Positions 37,620 through 49,100 of a stretch of DNA of 64,000 nt are shown one piece after another. Numbering within the stretch: the stretch's first letter is position 1; every line of letters begins with the position of its first letter. The position numbers were made by a program, and so were the translations under genes. The DNA is taken from the NCBI GenBank assembly GCA_024349245.1, contig JALDNG010000026.1, forward strand, positions 2,676,501 to 2,740,500. Reading direction: 5' to 3'. The notes under the pieces were generated by a model. That model worked only from the letters and a program-made list of their open reading frames with translations. It did no database searches and was not told the origin of the DNA. The stretch comes from Neodontobutis hainanensis (taxonomy: Eukaryota; Chordata; Actinopteri; Gobiiformes; Odontobutidae).

Positions 37620-37834
37620 ATAATGACAATATCCTGTCTTTTCCTTTCATTATTTTGGATATACAAGGACTCATTCTCACCAAAAGGGGGCGCTGGGTTT
37701 AGCAGCTTGGCTTATGTTGACATACGTCACCAAAAAGCGACAGTAGAACCCATATTATTCTTCATTTCGGGCTCGTCTCAAAACAATACCCAAGAGAAGA
37801 TCTCAGCGGTAAATATTTTTACACATTTTAATGG
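37620..37834 (+). other. Probable zbtb39 promoter and noncoding first exon
   Basis: A consensus donor (AATGG|GTAAGT) at 37834/37835 precedes the acceptor at 38322, explaining how the coding exon is reached. The region is compressed against the agap2 3' end. The transcription start cannot be fixed from sequence. Confidence 0.45.
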
Positions 37835-38343
37835 GTAAGTTTCATATTAATTAACTAATGTTATACATAAAATTATACATTTCTTGGACATGAAGTTCAA
37901 TTTAAATTTTAACGTCTCTAATAGAAGCTAACCCTCTTCTATTCGGGTTTTATGTGAATCTGGGAGTAGATGACGTTATTTTCAGAAAGTTTAGTTGGGA
38001 AAGGGATGCATTTTATTGTTTTGCAACGCAGGCCCATTCCTCTAAATAGAAAAAGCTAAAAAGGGGTCTAAAGCTAAAGCTCGTTGTTAAAAGCATACAA
38101 TGAGAAAAGTTCCATTTACGATCTGTTTTTAGCTTTTTAGTAATTACTAGCATAGAAGAAGAATACAGTAATCATGTTTGTCTTACTTATTTCAAGTTAC
38201 AGCAATACAGCTCTGTTTTAAATATGAATATCAAAAGAAAACGGTGTATATAATAAAAGGTGTATATTATTCTAGCACAAACACTACTGTAATCTATTTC
38301 TGTTGGTGTTGTCTCTTCTTAGTTGGATTGTAGTGCTCCAGGG

Positions 38344-41323
38344 ATGAGGATCCGTCTGCAGGGTCCCGGCTATGCTGCCAGCCTCCTCACTGAGCTCAAC
38401 CGCTGTCGTCAGTCCCGCCGCTACTGTGATGTGCTCCTACAAGTTGGAAACCGAACATTTGCAGCACATCGTGCCATATTGGCATGTGCTGGGGCATATT
38501 TCTGTAATCTTTTTGCTCGGACTCCAGCTTCATCTTCTACTGCCTTCTCCTTGGAGTTTATGTCTCCTGCCAACTTTGAGAAAGTGCTTACATTTGTGTA
38601 TACTGGTCAGATCTCAATTGACCTCATTGATGTTGGGGTGCTTTATGAACTGGCTGAGAGGTTGGGCATAAGTGAACTGGTAAGGGCTTGTCATACAACC
38701 TTCCCAGACCTGCAGGCATCTGTGTCTTCAAACTGTAAAGGTAGCAGTCCAGGGCATGTGACACTGAACTCTATGGGAGCTGCAGCTCACACAGACGCTG
38801 GTGTTAGTGCTGCGACTGCGCCGTCTGAATGCTCCTCTGCTGCCTCCTGCTCCTCTCTTTCTTCATCAGTGGGTCTCTCCGGTGCTCCAACACCGGCTGC
38901 TTCCTCCCCTCTCTCACACACAAGACTAATAAGAAGCACCACCTTAACTCAAACTGGAGAGTTATCTTTAGATGTGAAGGCAGAGAACATCCAGTCTCAT
39001 ATAAGCTATGGGCAGATGGATGTGGAGCATCACCTTCCAGGACATCACACCCCTTTAACCAGTGGTCATGCAAGTCAGAATGATGCTGTGTTGTCTCTGG
39101 GCCCTGTGCTTCAACTAAAGACTGAACAGGGGCTGCCAGAAGAAGAAGTAAGAAGAGATGACCAAGTGCTTCCTGAAAGCAGCGTGCCAATGCAGTCCGA
39201 GCCTTGCTCTTTCCCTGACTCATCAGCACAGCTACAAGCTGATTCCTGTGCTCATACTTCATTGTCAGATGAAGTCTTAGACAACATGCAGGTCATAGCA
39301 GTGAAGGGTGGGCTGGTGGATGTTACAAGGGACAACAGACTTTTTATTGAGTCAGTGAAAGGAGCAAATGGGGAGGACAGGGACAGTCCGCAAGGAAATG
39401 AAGTCATGGATGCACCAGAGGACGAGCAGTGGAGACACCTGGCAGGAGAAATCATTGAGCTCAGTGATGATGACTTGGATGAGACAGAGGAAGACGATGA
39501 TGACGATGACCTTGTGTGTATAGTGAATGGAGAAGGAGCAAATTCAAGCAGCCAGGTAAATTATAGGCGAAAGCAGTAAAACTAAAGTGAATGTACGGGC
39601 ACATAATCAGATGTTTTGCTTTCTTTAGCTGACAGGAAGCCTATTTGCTTGTAAAACCTGTGGAGTGAAGCTCCCACTTGACCCAGCTGCTGTTAGAAAT
39701 CATGCCGAATCTCATTTGGCAGAGACTGGGCAGTGCAGAGTGTGTGGTGCCTTGTTTTCAGACCAAGATGCCTGTGCTAACCATGCTCTCTTCCACGTGG
39801 GTTTTCAGCTCTTCACCTGTGACATGTGCCAGTTGCAGTTTTGCAGCCAGAGCAAACTGCTGCGGCACCAGCGCCAGGCAGCCTCTACTTACACCATACC
39901 ACAGGCTGTACTGACCAGTGGCAATCAAGGCCTGGCCTGCGAGTTGCAGTGCAGTGTGTGCTCCAAAACTCTCAGCATGGACTTCCAGGTTTGTGAAATT
40001 CTGACTTGTTGTGTGTCACTAAAAATGGGATGAGAATTCTTAAGTGTCAGTTTAAGTTGCTCTGAGTAATATGAACATTATGCAATACAACATTTATGAA
40101 CACAATTGCTCCTAAAAGCACAAAATCTGTAGAAAAGGTTGCTATTGCTGGCTCTTTGCCTTATCTCCACAGCGCACCACAGGTTTACTGTTAATCGGCG
40201 TGGTTATGTAATTGTGTTCTAATATTATGTTCTAGATAACATTTCAGCTTGGCTTTTTTTTGACAATTTATACAATAGAAATTCTCCTCCATTAGTTTAG
40301 TGCTTTTTTCACTAATCTCTAATCTCACTTAGTTCTTGTGTCTTACCTCCTCCACAGAGTGTCAGAGACCACGCACTGAGCCATGTGTCTCCCCAAAGCC
40401 TGAGTTGTGGAGTGTGCCACCTCCCACAGATTTCCATGTGTTCCCTGCTGTGGCATACCCTCACCCACCTGTCTTTGCCCGTCTTCTGCTGCCCACATTG
40501 TGCCCAGTGCTTTGTGGAGCGCTCCCTGCTGGACAAACATATGACCACACACGCTGAGGAGGCTGCAGCTAAAGAAAAAGAGCTCTCGCTGCTGAAGGCC
40601 TATAGCGTCAGGGCAAATGGAGATGAGGTTGGAGGTGTAGCTGGAATAGAGGAACTACACTGTTTTCTTTGCCCGCAGATTTTTCGATCATCTTCCGCTT
40701 TTCATTCCCACCTCAGTGTGCACACTGCTGAGGCCTTGGCAAATGGCAGTGGTGTTGGACGGTTAGGTAAACGCAAAGCTGACCAAACTTTGAACTGCTC
40801 CACTGCTTCCTCCTCATCATCTTTGCGTGAGGATGGAGGCCAGAAAAGGAGCAACATGGGTTTGGGAGTAGGGGTGGGCTTCAGCGGATTTGATAAAAGC
40901 TTTCAAGGGCTATCTCAAAATTTGCCATCTGGCATTCTTATAAATGGCAGTGGAGGGTCAGATGGAGGTATGACAACAGGAGCTCGTTCAAAATGGTACC
41001 GGTGTCGCTACTGTGGCAAATGTTTCGCCCACTCAGGTGAGTTCACCTATCACCTCCGCATACACACTGGAGAGAAACCGTACCAGTGCAAGGTATGTCT
41101 TCGCTTCTTCCGCGGCCGCTCTACTATGATCTGCCATCTTAAGACGCACGCCGGTGCTCTCATGTACCGCTGCACCATCTGCGGCCTCTACTTCTCTACG
41201 CTGAAGATGGTGTCCTCTCATATGGAGCTCCACAAGGACCAGCTGCCCCCAGACTTCAACATTGAGCAGACCTTTATGTACAATGACCACTCTAAAGAAC
41301 CTATGCCCACTGTGGACACTTGA
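38344..41323 (+). CDS. zbtb39: BTB/POZ and C2H2 zinc-finger transcription factor ZBTB39
   Basis: Coding exons 38344-39555, 39629-39988 and 40358-41323 give about 845 aa, longer than the mammalian protein (about 700). The first 120 residues are a BTB domain (YCDVLLQVGNRTFAAHRAIL, then NFEKVLTFVYTGQI). The middle is serine-rich and ends in an acidic stretch (LSDDDLDETEEDDDDDD). About ten C2H2 units follow: four in or across exon 2, the rest in exon 3, including the linker HTGEKPYQC. The third unit (CDMCQLQFC...) lacks a normal second histidine. The C-terminus is DQLPPDFNIEQTFMY. ATG 38344 is chosen because MRIRLQ matches ZBTB39; the exon begins at an acceptor at 38322/38323. A noncoding first exon probably ends at 37834. 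It is predicted to be a nuclear DNA-binding repressor. Confidence 0.88.
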
Positions 41324-42731
41324 TCAGCTCTGTTGTTTATTCAATGTTTCCTCTTTTTTGTGTGGTTGGTTGTCCTGGACCGTATACTGTTAGACAAATA
41401 GAATGTAGTGAAAATATTACCTGTTGAGAGTAATTCAGTTTGATGCTTGTATCTTTGAGTCAATGAAGCCACTTGGTGGCACTGTGTCCTGTTATGTTTC
41501 CATGAAGATGAGCAGTTGGTTCAGTTTAATGTTGCCTACAGTATTATCCGAGTATACCTATGTGTTATCACACTGAAGTGAAAATAGCACTGTTGTAGCA
41601 TATACATTTTATATATTTGCTTTAAATTTGTGACTACTTCCTAAAACAAAAATACAGTTTTTAAAACTGTTTATTTTGTTTCTGAAGATAGACTCTTAAT
41701 CCCACAAGCTTTTACACATTTACTTAATTCTTTATCTGATGTGTATGTATTTTATATTACCATGTAATGCTTGTCATAGAGAAAGTATGTTTTGCTTGCT
41801 GTTTGCAGGCATTTAAATAACCCATCTTGTTGGACCTAAAACTTTTAAATAATATTGATCAATTTAGGCTTTTTACATTGTCCTAAACCCCAAAACCCAT
41901 CCATCATCAAAGTTTCAGTGATGAACAAGCAGAAATATGAAGTATTGTGAACTCTCTACTTTCAAGGACTCCTGGCCTTTGCCTCTTCAAAAACCCCAGC
42001 CTCTTCCGGCTATTGTGACATGTGTGGTCTCAAACCTTTCCTTTTTCTGCCTTTGGTTTGCTCAGACTGTTATGTGATATGATGCAGGTAGAAATGCAGT
42101 AGAATTAAGTGTACTAAACAGTAGCAAGATAGATGCGCAAGACCAGCAAAAAGTTGTCAGAAAGTAAACAAATGGCCTTTAAACGTATCCCACTTGTGCC
42201 CATTGATTTCTTTTGTAGTATAAAAAGACTGGAACAAAACTATGCAAGCCTTTTATTAAAGAATTTAACAGTTAAACAGCACATGTAGACCACAGCAGCA
42301 TCCAGAAATTGATAAATAAGCTTTCAATACAAATCTCCTCAACATTATCATATTTGTTTGGGTATGCAACAGAATTACTCTTATCTGTTACTGGACAGAC
42401 ATTTGTTTATTTCTGGTGTGGCATTATTCCTCCCATATGCCATGTAAGTTCCTGTGGGAGTTCAGTGTTGAGGGAAACTAAATTGTGAAACATTTCCTGC
42501 TTTCAGTTGAATGATCAGATACATAACAAAAAAAAAAAGGAAGTAAATTATGACAGGAAGGTTTTGGTGTGCCCATTTCTTACATAAAACACCACAAAGG
42601 GTTTATGACATGAGTAACATGCATTGTGCAATCTCTGCCTTTGTTTTGTTGATGCATCAAGACAGGATTCAGTTCTCAGTTGTTTCCTCAACGCACAACA
42701 CAACATGCTTGTGTGAGCTGACTTTTTCCAT
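41324..42731. other. Convergent 3' region of zbtb39 and gpr182
   Basis: AT-rich 3' UTR sequence of two genes that converge. A minus-strand AATAAA at 42257-42252 is a candidate gpr182 polyadenylation signal, about 475 bp past its stop. No other gene is visible. Confidence 0.5.
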
Positions 42732-43814
42732 TTATGATCCAACATCGGATTGGCTGGTGCTGGCATTACTTATCTTGCGTTGCTTCCCTGGCTCTGTGCC
42801 TGCTCCGTTGGGTTGGGTCCCGGCTCCCACCTGGGCCACAGTCTCCTCTCTGGGAATGTAATTCACCACAGTGTTGATCAGGTTACTGCGGAAGCTCTTG
42901 CTGAGAAAGTTGTAAAGGATCGGGTTAGCTACACAGTGCAGGAGAGACAAGCCCTGCACAACGCTAAATGAGAAATAAAGTACTTCAACTGTGTTGCAGC
43001 TGAAAATGTAAGGGTTGATATCATCTATGATCATCAGGAACATGACAAGGTGATAAGGCAGCCAGCACATGACAAACACCAGTGAGTACACATGCACCAG
43101 CCACACATCCCGCCTTCCCTGGACATCTGGTGCTGTCCGGACTGCTCGAGCTATCAGGACATTGCAGGTGATAATGACTGCAGCAGGGCCAAGAAACTGG
43201 AAAATCAGGCAAAGGAAAGCTACAGAGACAAACCACTCAGTGTAGTTGTGCTCAGGCAGCATGTAACACCCTGGTTCATCCCATTCGAGGAGATCCACAT
43301 GGACATTCTCCATCAAAGCCAGGAACAAAGAGAACACCCAAATTCCTCCACAGAGCACCCAGCGGCGCCGTCCAATCACAGGGAAACACGGTGGAAATGT
43401 TGGTCTGCTCAGGGACAAGTAGCGCTCCAGAGTCATAAAGGCCAGGAAGAAGGTGCTGCTGTAGAAGTTAATCACATAAATGAGGTTGGTGACTTTGCAA
43501 AGAAAGCGGCCCCACAGCCAAACCTTGTCCATGGTCACCTCCATCATGAAGAAAGGCAAGATGGCAATCACCATCAGATCAGACAGGCTCACGTTAATAA
43601 TGCAGAAGAGAACCCCGTTGGCTGAGTGACGCCTACGCCAGTTCACCCAAACCACCAGGAGGTTTTCGAGCAGGCCCAACATGAAGACACAAAGGTAAAG
43701 AAGGAATAGGGATATGCGGCGGTAGTCTGCATCCAGACTAATGGTGCACTCATAGACGAACCATGGAGTGCCGTTGAAGATGTCCAAGGAGTGGTTGTGC
43801 TCGTGAGTGCTCAT
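42732..43814 (-). CDS. gpr182: G protein-coupled receptor 182 (atypical chemokine receptor type)
   Basis: A single coding exon of 360 aa with seven hydrophobic segments. Class A landmarks: SLSDL in helix 2 (D79), C106 and C183 for the TM3-ECL2 disulphide, C23 and C273 for a chemokine-receptor-like second disulphide, ERY (130-132) in place of DRY, CWLPYH (250-255) and NPILY (297-301). Glycosylation sequons are N14-GT and N190-YT. The serine-rich tail KISNASTSQSDVGS is suited to phosphorylation. Mammalian GPR182 is an endothelial scavenger of chemokines that signals poorly to G proteins. A splice acceptor lies three bases before the ATG, so a noncoding first exon is likely (donor at about 44042/44041). 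It neighbours ZBTB39 in human too, which supports the name. Confidence 0.92.
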   Translation of the reverse strand: MSTHEHNHSLDIFNGTPWFVYECTISLDADYRRISLFLLYLCVFMLGLLENLLVVWVNWRRRHSANGVLFCIINVSLSDLMVIAILPFFMMEVTMDKVWLWGRFLCKVTNLIYVINFYSSTFFLAFMTLERYLSLSRPTFPPCFPVIGRRRWVLCGGIWVFSLFLALMENVHVDLLEWDEPGCYMLPEHNYTEWFVSVAFLCLIFQFLGPAAVIITCNVLIARAVRTAPDVQGRRDVWLVHVYSLVFVMCWLPYHLVMFLMIIDDINPYIFSCNTVEVLYFSFSVVQGLSLLHCVANPILYNFLSKSFRSNLINTVVNYIPREETVAQVGAGTQPNGAGTEPGKQRKISNASTSQSDVGS

Positions 43815-46164
43815 GGTCTGGAGTGAAAAGCAAAAGGTAAATGGTAAATCTGGTTGGAGTTCAGGTTTTCTTTGGAGTTAATCTGATTATGTTTTCAGAC
43901 GTTGCATAACAAACACAGGAGGAGGGAAGCGGGCATGCTGTGTGTTTCTCAAAATTGCTCGAGGTGATTATGAGAAGTTATTAGTAGTCAAGAATAAGTA
44001 CAGTGAAAAAGCAAATAAATGGACGCAATTTTATCACCTACCTCCATATACCTCAGGAATTTAGACTGCACGAAAGATGAAAGGGCCTCGCCTGTGGCCT
44101 TGTCTTCTGTAGCAAGACCAAAGTGTGATGCAGGCAGCAGATTTAAGAAGACTTCTTTTCAGCTCTGGAGTTGACCGCTATCTAAACCATCATGCAAGTA
44201 GGAGTTCCCTCCCATCCCTCATTAACACACACATAAATGACAGGACATCCTCCATGAGTGGTGGGAGGTTGTGAAGATACCCACATAGTCACTGGCACTT
44301 TGGTGTACACAGACCCAGCCAATGGGATTTAATGTAGTCTGTTTCCCCTAGAATTCTCAGTATACAAAAGGTCTTTTCTGTCAGTTTCTTGTCATGTTTT
44401 TATGTTTGGATACCCAGGTGAACATTTCAGTAACATTTGATGGTGTTTAGCTAAACCCAGAATCAGTTTATATATACAAAATATTTAAAATTCTTTGCAT
44501 TTTGACTTGATTATCCTCTGTGAATGTAGGAATGGCACAAAACCACTGAAACATCTACTGCATTATAGCAAAAAATAATGCAAGGAAGCCCAACTCTACC
44601 ATGTACCAACACCGAAAAGGCTTCTGGTGTCTCTAATTTCTGTAAAGACAACTTAAATTTAAAGAAGTGACACTGAAAAACACTTTTAGGAAATCTCTGC
44701 CCAAGGGAGGATCTGTGGGGTTATGACTTTGACTTAGTTGACTCGTGGAAATAGTGCAGGAACATTTATGTTGGCTGTGATTCACACTGATAATGAGAAG
44801 AGCTCACATTGTTCCAGCTGCCTCTCTGGAGTGTCAGCATTTTATCCCTCACTAACCCATCCTCCTGTCCCATTGCTCATCCTGCTTCAAATCTATTGTC
44901 TGTTCAGTTCTATCAAGTAGGAACCAGTCAGCAGATTTTTCTCTGATGAAACAGGAAGGAACCTGTCAGCACAATTAACATTTCTGGAAAGAGAGGACAG
45001 TACTAGAGCAAACCAGAATGGATGGCATTTTTAAGCTAATGTGGCCAGCTATGTGGTTATGTTTCCCACATAAACTACTAATAAGCCAGGTCATGCAACT
45101 AATCAGTCACCTGAGTGTTATTGCAGTTTTTTGCAGATTATAAATACAAACAAACACGTAAATAAAATTTAAAAAATAAAATAAAACACTTTTTACAGAG
45201 TCTTTGTAAAATATATTTTGGTCCAAAAGCTGATTTGCAAAAATATACAACATGTGCAATCATTGGTTTTATGAGTGTCCTGTATCCACTGAATTACATG
45301 TGTTTGAAAAATCTTTGTAAACTACTGACATGGAGTGTTATTTTCTAAAAAGTTAACACAGTACTCTGGTGATCACTTTCATTATACTATACATACAATA
45401 GTTCCTATTTGTATTATTATGTATTTTTCTAACTTTATTTTTTTTAATCAGTTTACAAGCAACAGTACAACATGTTTAAAATGTTTCAGAGGTTTGTCCA
45501 CAAGGTGTGGACCTTTTGCAGGAATTGTTTTGATATTTTAGGGATCCAATTTCACATGGACACATCCTCTTAAAAGCTTTAACCTTAATTATAATTTTCT
45601 CTCCATCACCAAGGCTAGAGAAATTGATCCTTGAGCCACCTCACTGTCCCTTAAGAGGCTCTGGTAGCAAAAAGTACTTCATAAATAAATAAACAATTTT
45701 AGTTGGCACTTATACAACTAATCTAAAAAAAACTAGGAGCGTGTTTTGATGTGTCAAATTGTTAGTTGAATTAATTTATCTGTGCAAATGCTACAATAAA
45801 TCTCCGATACTACTTATTTTGCACTCTAAACATTCAAATGTCCTGCTTTATGACTTTGGGACAAAGACACAGTCAAAACAGACATTTGTTCTACCACTAC
45901 ACACTGATCAACAGCTGCTTTTTTTCCACACACCTTATTGCTCCAGTTATTTTGTTATTTATGAGTGCTTGATTACAATAAGAAATATACCTTAAATCGT
46001 AAAAATAAATATTTGCATCAGAAGTCTTACATAATAATGCTACAACAGTAGTCTATTCAGATCATCATGAATAAATGATGCCCTGTTTGTGCATACAAGT
46101 CAATGGTCACACTGAACTTTTCTCTCAGATAGATTGTGATACTGGCAGCCTTTGAAGCTTAGGG
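43815..46164. other. Gap between gpr182 and pip4k2c
   Basis: Contains the gpr182 5' UTR and intron (to about 44.15 kb), then gene-free AT-rich DNA, then the 3' UTR of pip4k2c. I see no additional gene or clear repeat. Confidence 0.5.
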
Positions 46165-49100
46165 TTATGCAAAAATGTTTGAGATGAAGTCACGGAATCG
46201 TTTGGCATACTGTTCTGGGTGGACTGTGGAGATTTCAGCACCAGCCTGCCACAGAGAGAGAAATATATAATGAGCGCATATATCAAACCCACTCTCCTGG
46301 TTGGAAGTGGGTGAAAGATAAGCTTTCTTCAAACTTAAAGCACCCTTGTGCTACTTACCCCATGTTTGACAGTTTTTGCTGCATGAGCGGCTTTTTTCTT
46401 AGTGTCGTACTGAGTGAGGACATCGATCAGACCCATGAAGTAGACCTCCCTGTGAGGGGCTCCTAAAACAAAAGCCACACATTTTACTGAATTGGTTGTA
46501 ACTGTAAACTTTTTTCATAATCATAAGCACAAAATCTTGCTCACCAAATCTTAATGTTTTAAATGATTTAAGAAACTAATGTTAAATTACAAAATGACTT
46601 GTACAAAAGAAGGAACAAAATGTTATCTTCTAAAACCTTTATACAATGGTGGCCAAATTTATTATTAAACCAGACAGATCTGTTCATGTTTTGACAAAAC
46701 ATAAACATTTCATTAATTAATGTTCATGAGGCATTCTCTGAGCACAACAAATCTCCAATAAAGTGAGTCCTACTGTTTTTACCCACTTTTAAACTTAAAT
46801 ATTTGGTGTGTCCACCTTTTGCAGCGGTTACAGCAGCACATCTCTCCATCATGTCAGTATATTTTCTGAGAACTTCACCAAGTTTCTTCTGTGAAGGAAC
46901 ACAATTGTGTGAAATTGACCGTGAACTAGGCTTAGCTTGTTTTTGTAAGGATAATGATCTTAATCCTTCTATGAAGGTTCTATTCTATATTTTCTATAGA
47001 GCATAAAGATGAGTTGTTGATATTTATTTAGACCCGAGCCGGTGATAACCGGAAGGGTCTATTATATCTGATAGCGTCCGTTATTATTTTTTTTTCTGCT
47101 CTTTGAGTGCTAATTTGACCCCCTGAACATGCATGAAAACTCAGGAAACTTTGCCCAAAATTCAGGCCCGAAAAATTTAATAAAATGAAGTCTGAAAAAA
47201 TATGAAAAAATGACTCAGTGGCGACCCTGGAAAAGTCAAAATACATTATGCTTATGGAAAGTGAAAGTACATTTTTTTCAACGTAGAAAAATGAAACTTG
47301 GTACATCCATAGTAAACTTCAGGGCAAACAGAAAAGTCTATGACAGCCACAGCCTAAACTCAACAGGAAGTCCGCCATGTGGGGTGAAAGGCGCGACCAC
47401 CTAAATCGCACCCCTCGCGCAAAAAGATTCAACTCATCGTGTTTTCATCTAAAAGCACCCAAATTTGCTGAGTATTATCTAGACACCAGTGCCAACAAAA
47501 GTTATCAATTTGTTTTTATTTTTTTTATTAGGTGTGGGTGTGGCAAGCCTGTAACAAGGTGGCCATTTTTGTTAAAATAAAATATCCGTTAACTCTCAAA
47601 CGCCTTCTCGGATCAAGTTGGACCCAAAAAGGCATTTGTGCACGTTCATGAGCTGAACACAAAGATATGCAAATAAAAGGATTATCTCTAGAAATGGCCC
47701 TCCAGCGCCCCCTACAAACTTATAATGGGACCCGAGAATTTAGTTTGTCATAGAGACATGAAATTTGGTACACACATCTCTTATGTCATGATGAACATAA
47801 AAGCTAATGACAACCACCCCCTATCTATAACTGTGTTACCATAGCAACGCTCCAAATATGTGGACAAAGTCAATGGGAAGTAAAATTTTTAGTTTGTCGT
47901 AAGCAAATGAAACTTGGTACACACATCCAGCATGGGCTTATGTGGAGACCTCTAACTCTAAATTACAAGGTGGTGTAGCAAGCCCCAGCAGTAGCACAGG
48001 CCCGAGGTGATGTAGCAGGCTCCAGCCAGAAGAAGTTTCAAGCAGAGGCACAGGCCCGGTTATTTGACATTACCGTGAAGTTTACGCTTTAAAGCACGAA
48101 ATGCAGTCCTCCGAGTACATGTGTACCCGTGGTCGCAAGGGAGGCGAGGGTCTTTATCGCCAAATCAACAAAAATAACTGAAACCTCTTAAATAGGCCAA
48201 ACCTGTGTCCTTGAGCAGGACAAAATAACTCTGGCCACTGCTGTAAATCTCAATATTTTACTATAAATGTTCTGTTGTTTTTTATTATTTTATTTTGTAT
48301 AGTGATTGATTTTGTAGAGCCAAGATTAAACAAACCATGGTTTAAAAATATATTTTTTTTTAAATTTGAGATCTCTAAACTAATTCTTAAGCACTCAAGC
48401 TGCCAAATAGACAATAAATACCTCTGAAAGATACACAAATTCACCTCGTTGTATCAGGTAAATTTGATTTTGTTGTTTTGATCATTTACCTGCACAGCTC
48501 TGAATTGCGTACACATCCACATATGGGTCAAACTCCCCTGGGCCCAGAGGTTTGCAGGAGGACATGTATCCTGCGATCCCCTCAGGGGAAGTGCCATATG
48601 AGCCGACTGCTGTCGCCGGGGCCAAGCCGTTCTCCGCCTCCTGCTCATCCTCGTTTGAAACTTCCTCCCCTTCCTCCTCCTCTCGTTCAGCACGGCCAAC
48701 GTCATGGATACCAAGCAGTAAACTGTAGTCCATTATCTTCAGTTTTACCAGAAACTGAGGAAAGCAAACAAGACAAAAACATTTAGCCTGCCACCTCAAA
48801 TGTACTGGTGTTGCCACTGTGTGGTAAAGGTGTGCAACAACAGGCCAATGGTCGGTTACCTCTACATCCCGTTTGAGTTTCTCCATGAACTTCTCCTTTT
48901 CCTCATCCGTTACATAAACTTTCTGCATATCGTTTCTGAAATCCATGTCTTTAAACGTAGGAAGCTCTTTCACCTTCATAGAAAATAGAAATATCAATAA
49001 CAATGCTCAAGTCATACCAAAAAATAAAGTCCTTTCTTTACCCTTTCTTTGTCACTTGCTTCCCGAGACACAAGAGAGCCCTGCAAAACATATTGTAAAA

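Noticed and set aside
38804..39262. 152-codon minus-strand open frame
   Set aside because: Antisense shadow of the zbtb39 serine-rich and acidic region.
43092..43625. 177-codon plus-strand open frame
   Set aside because: It is antisense to the gpr182 coding exon and has no recognisable protein similarity or splice context.
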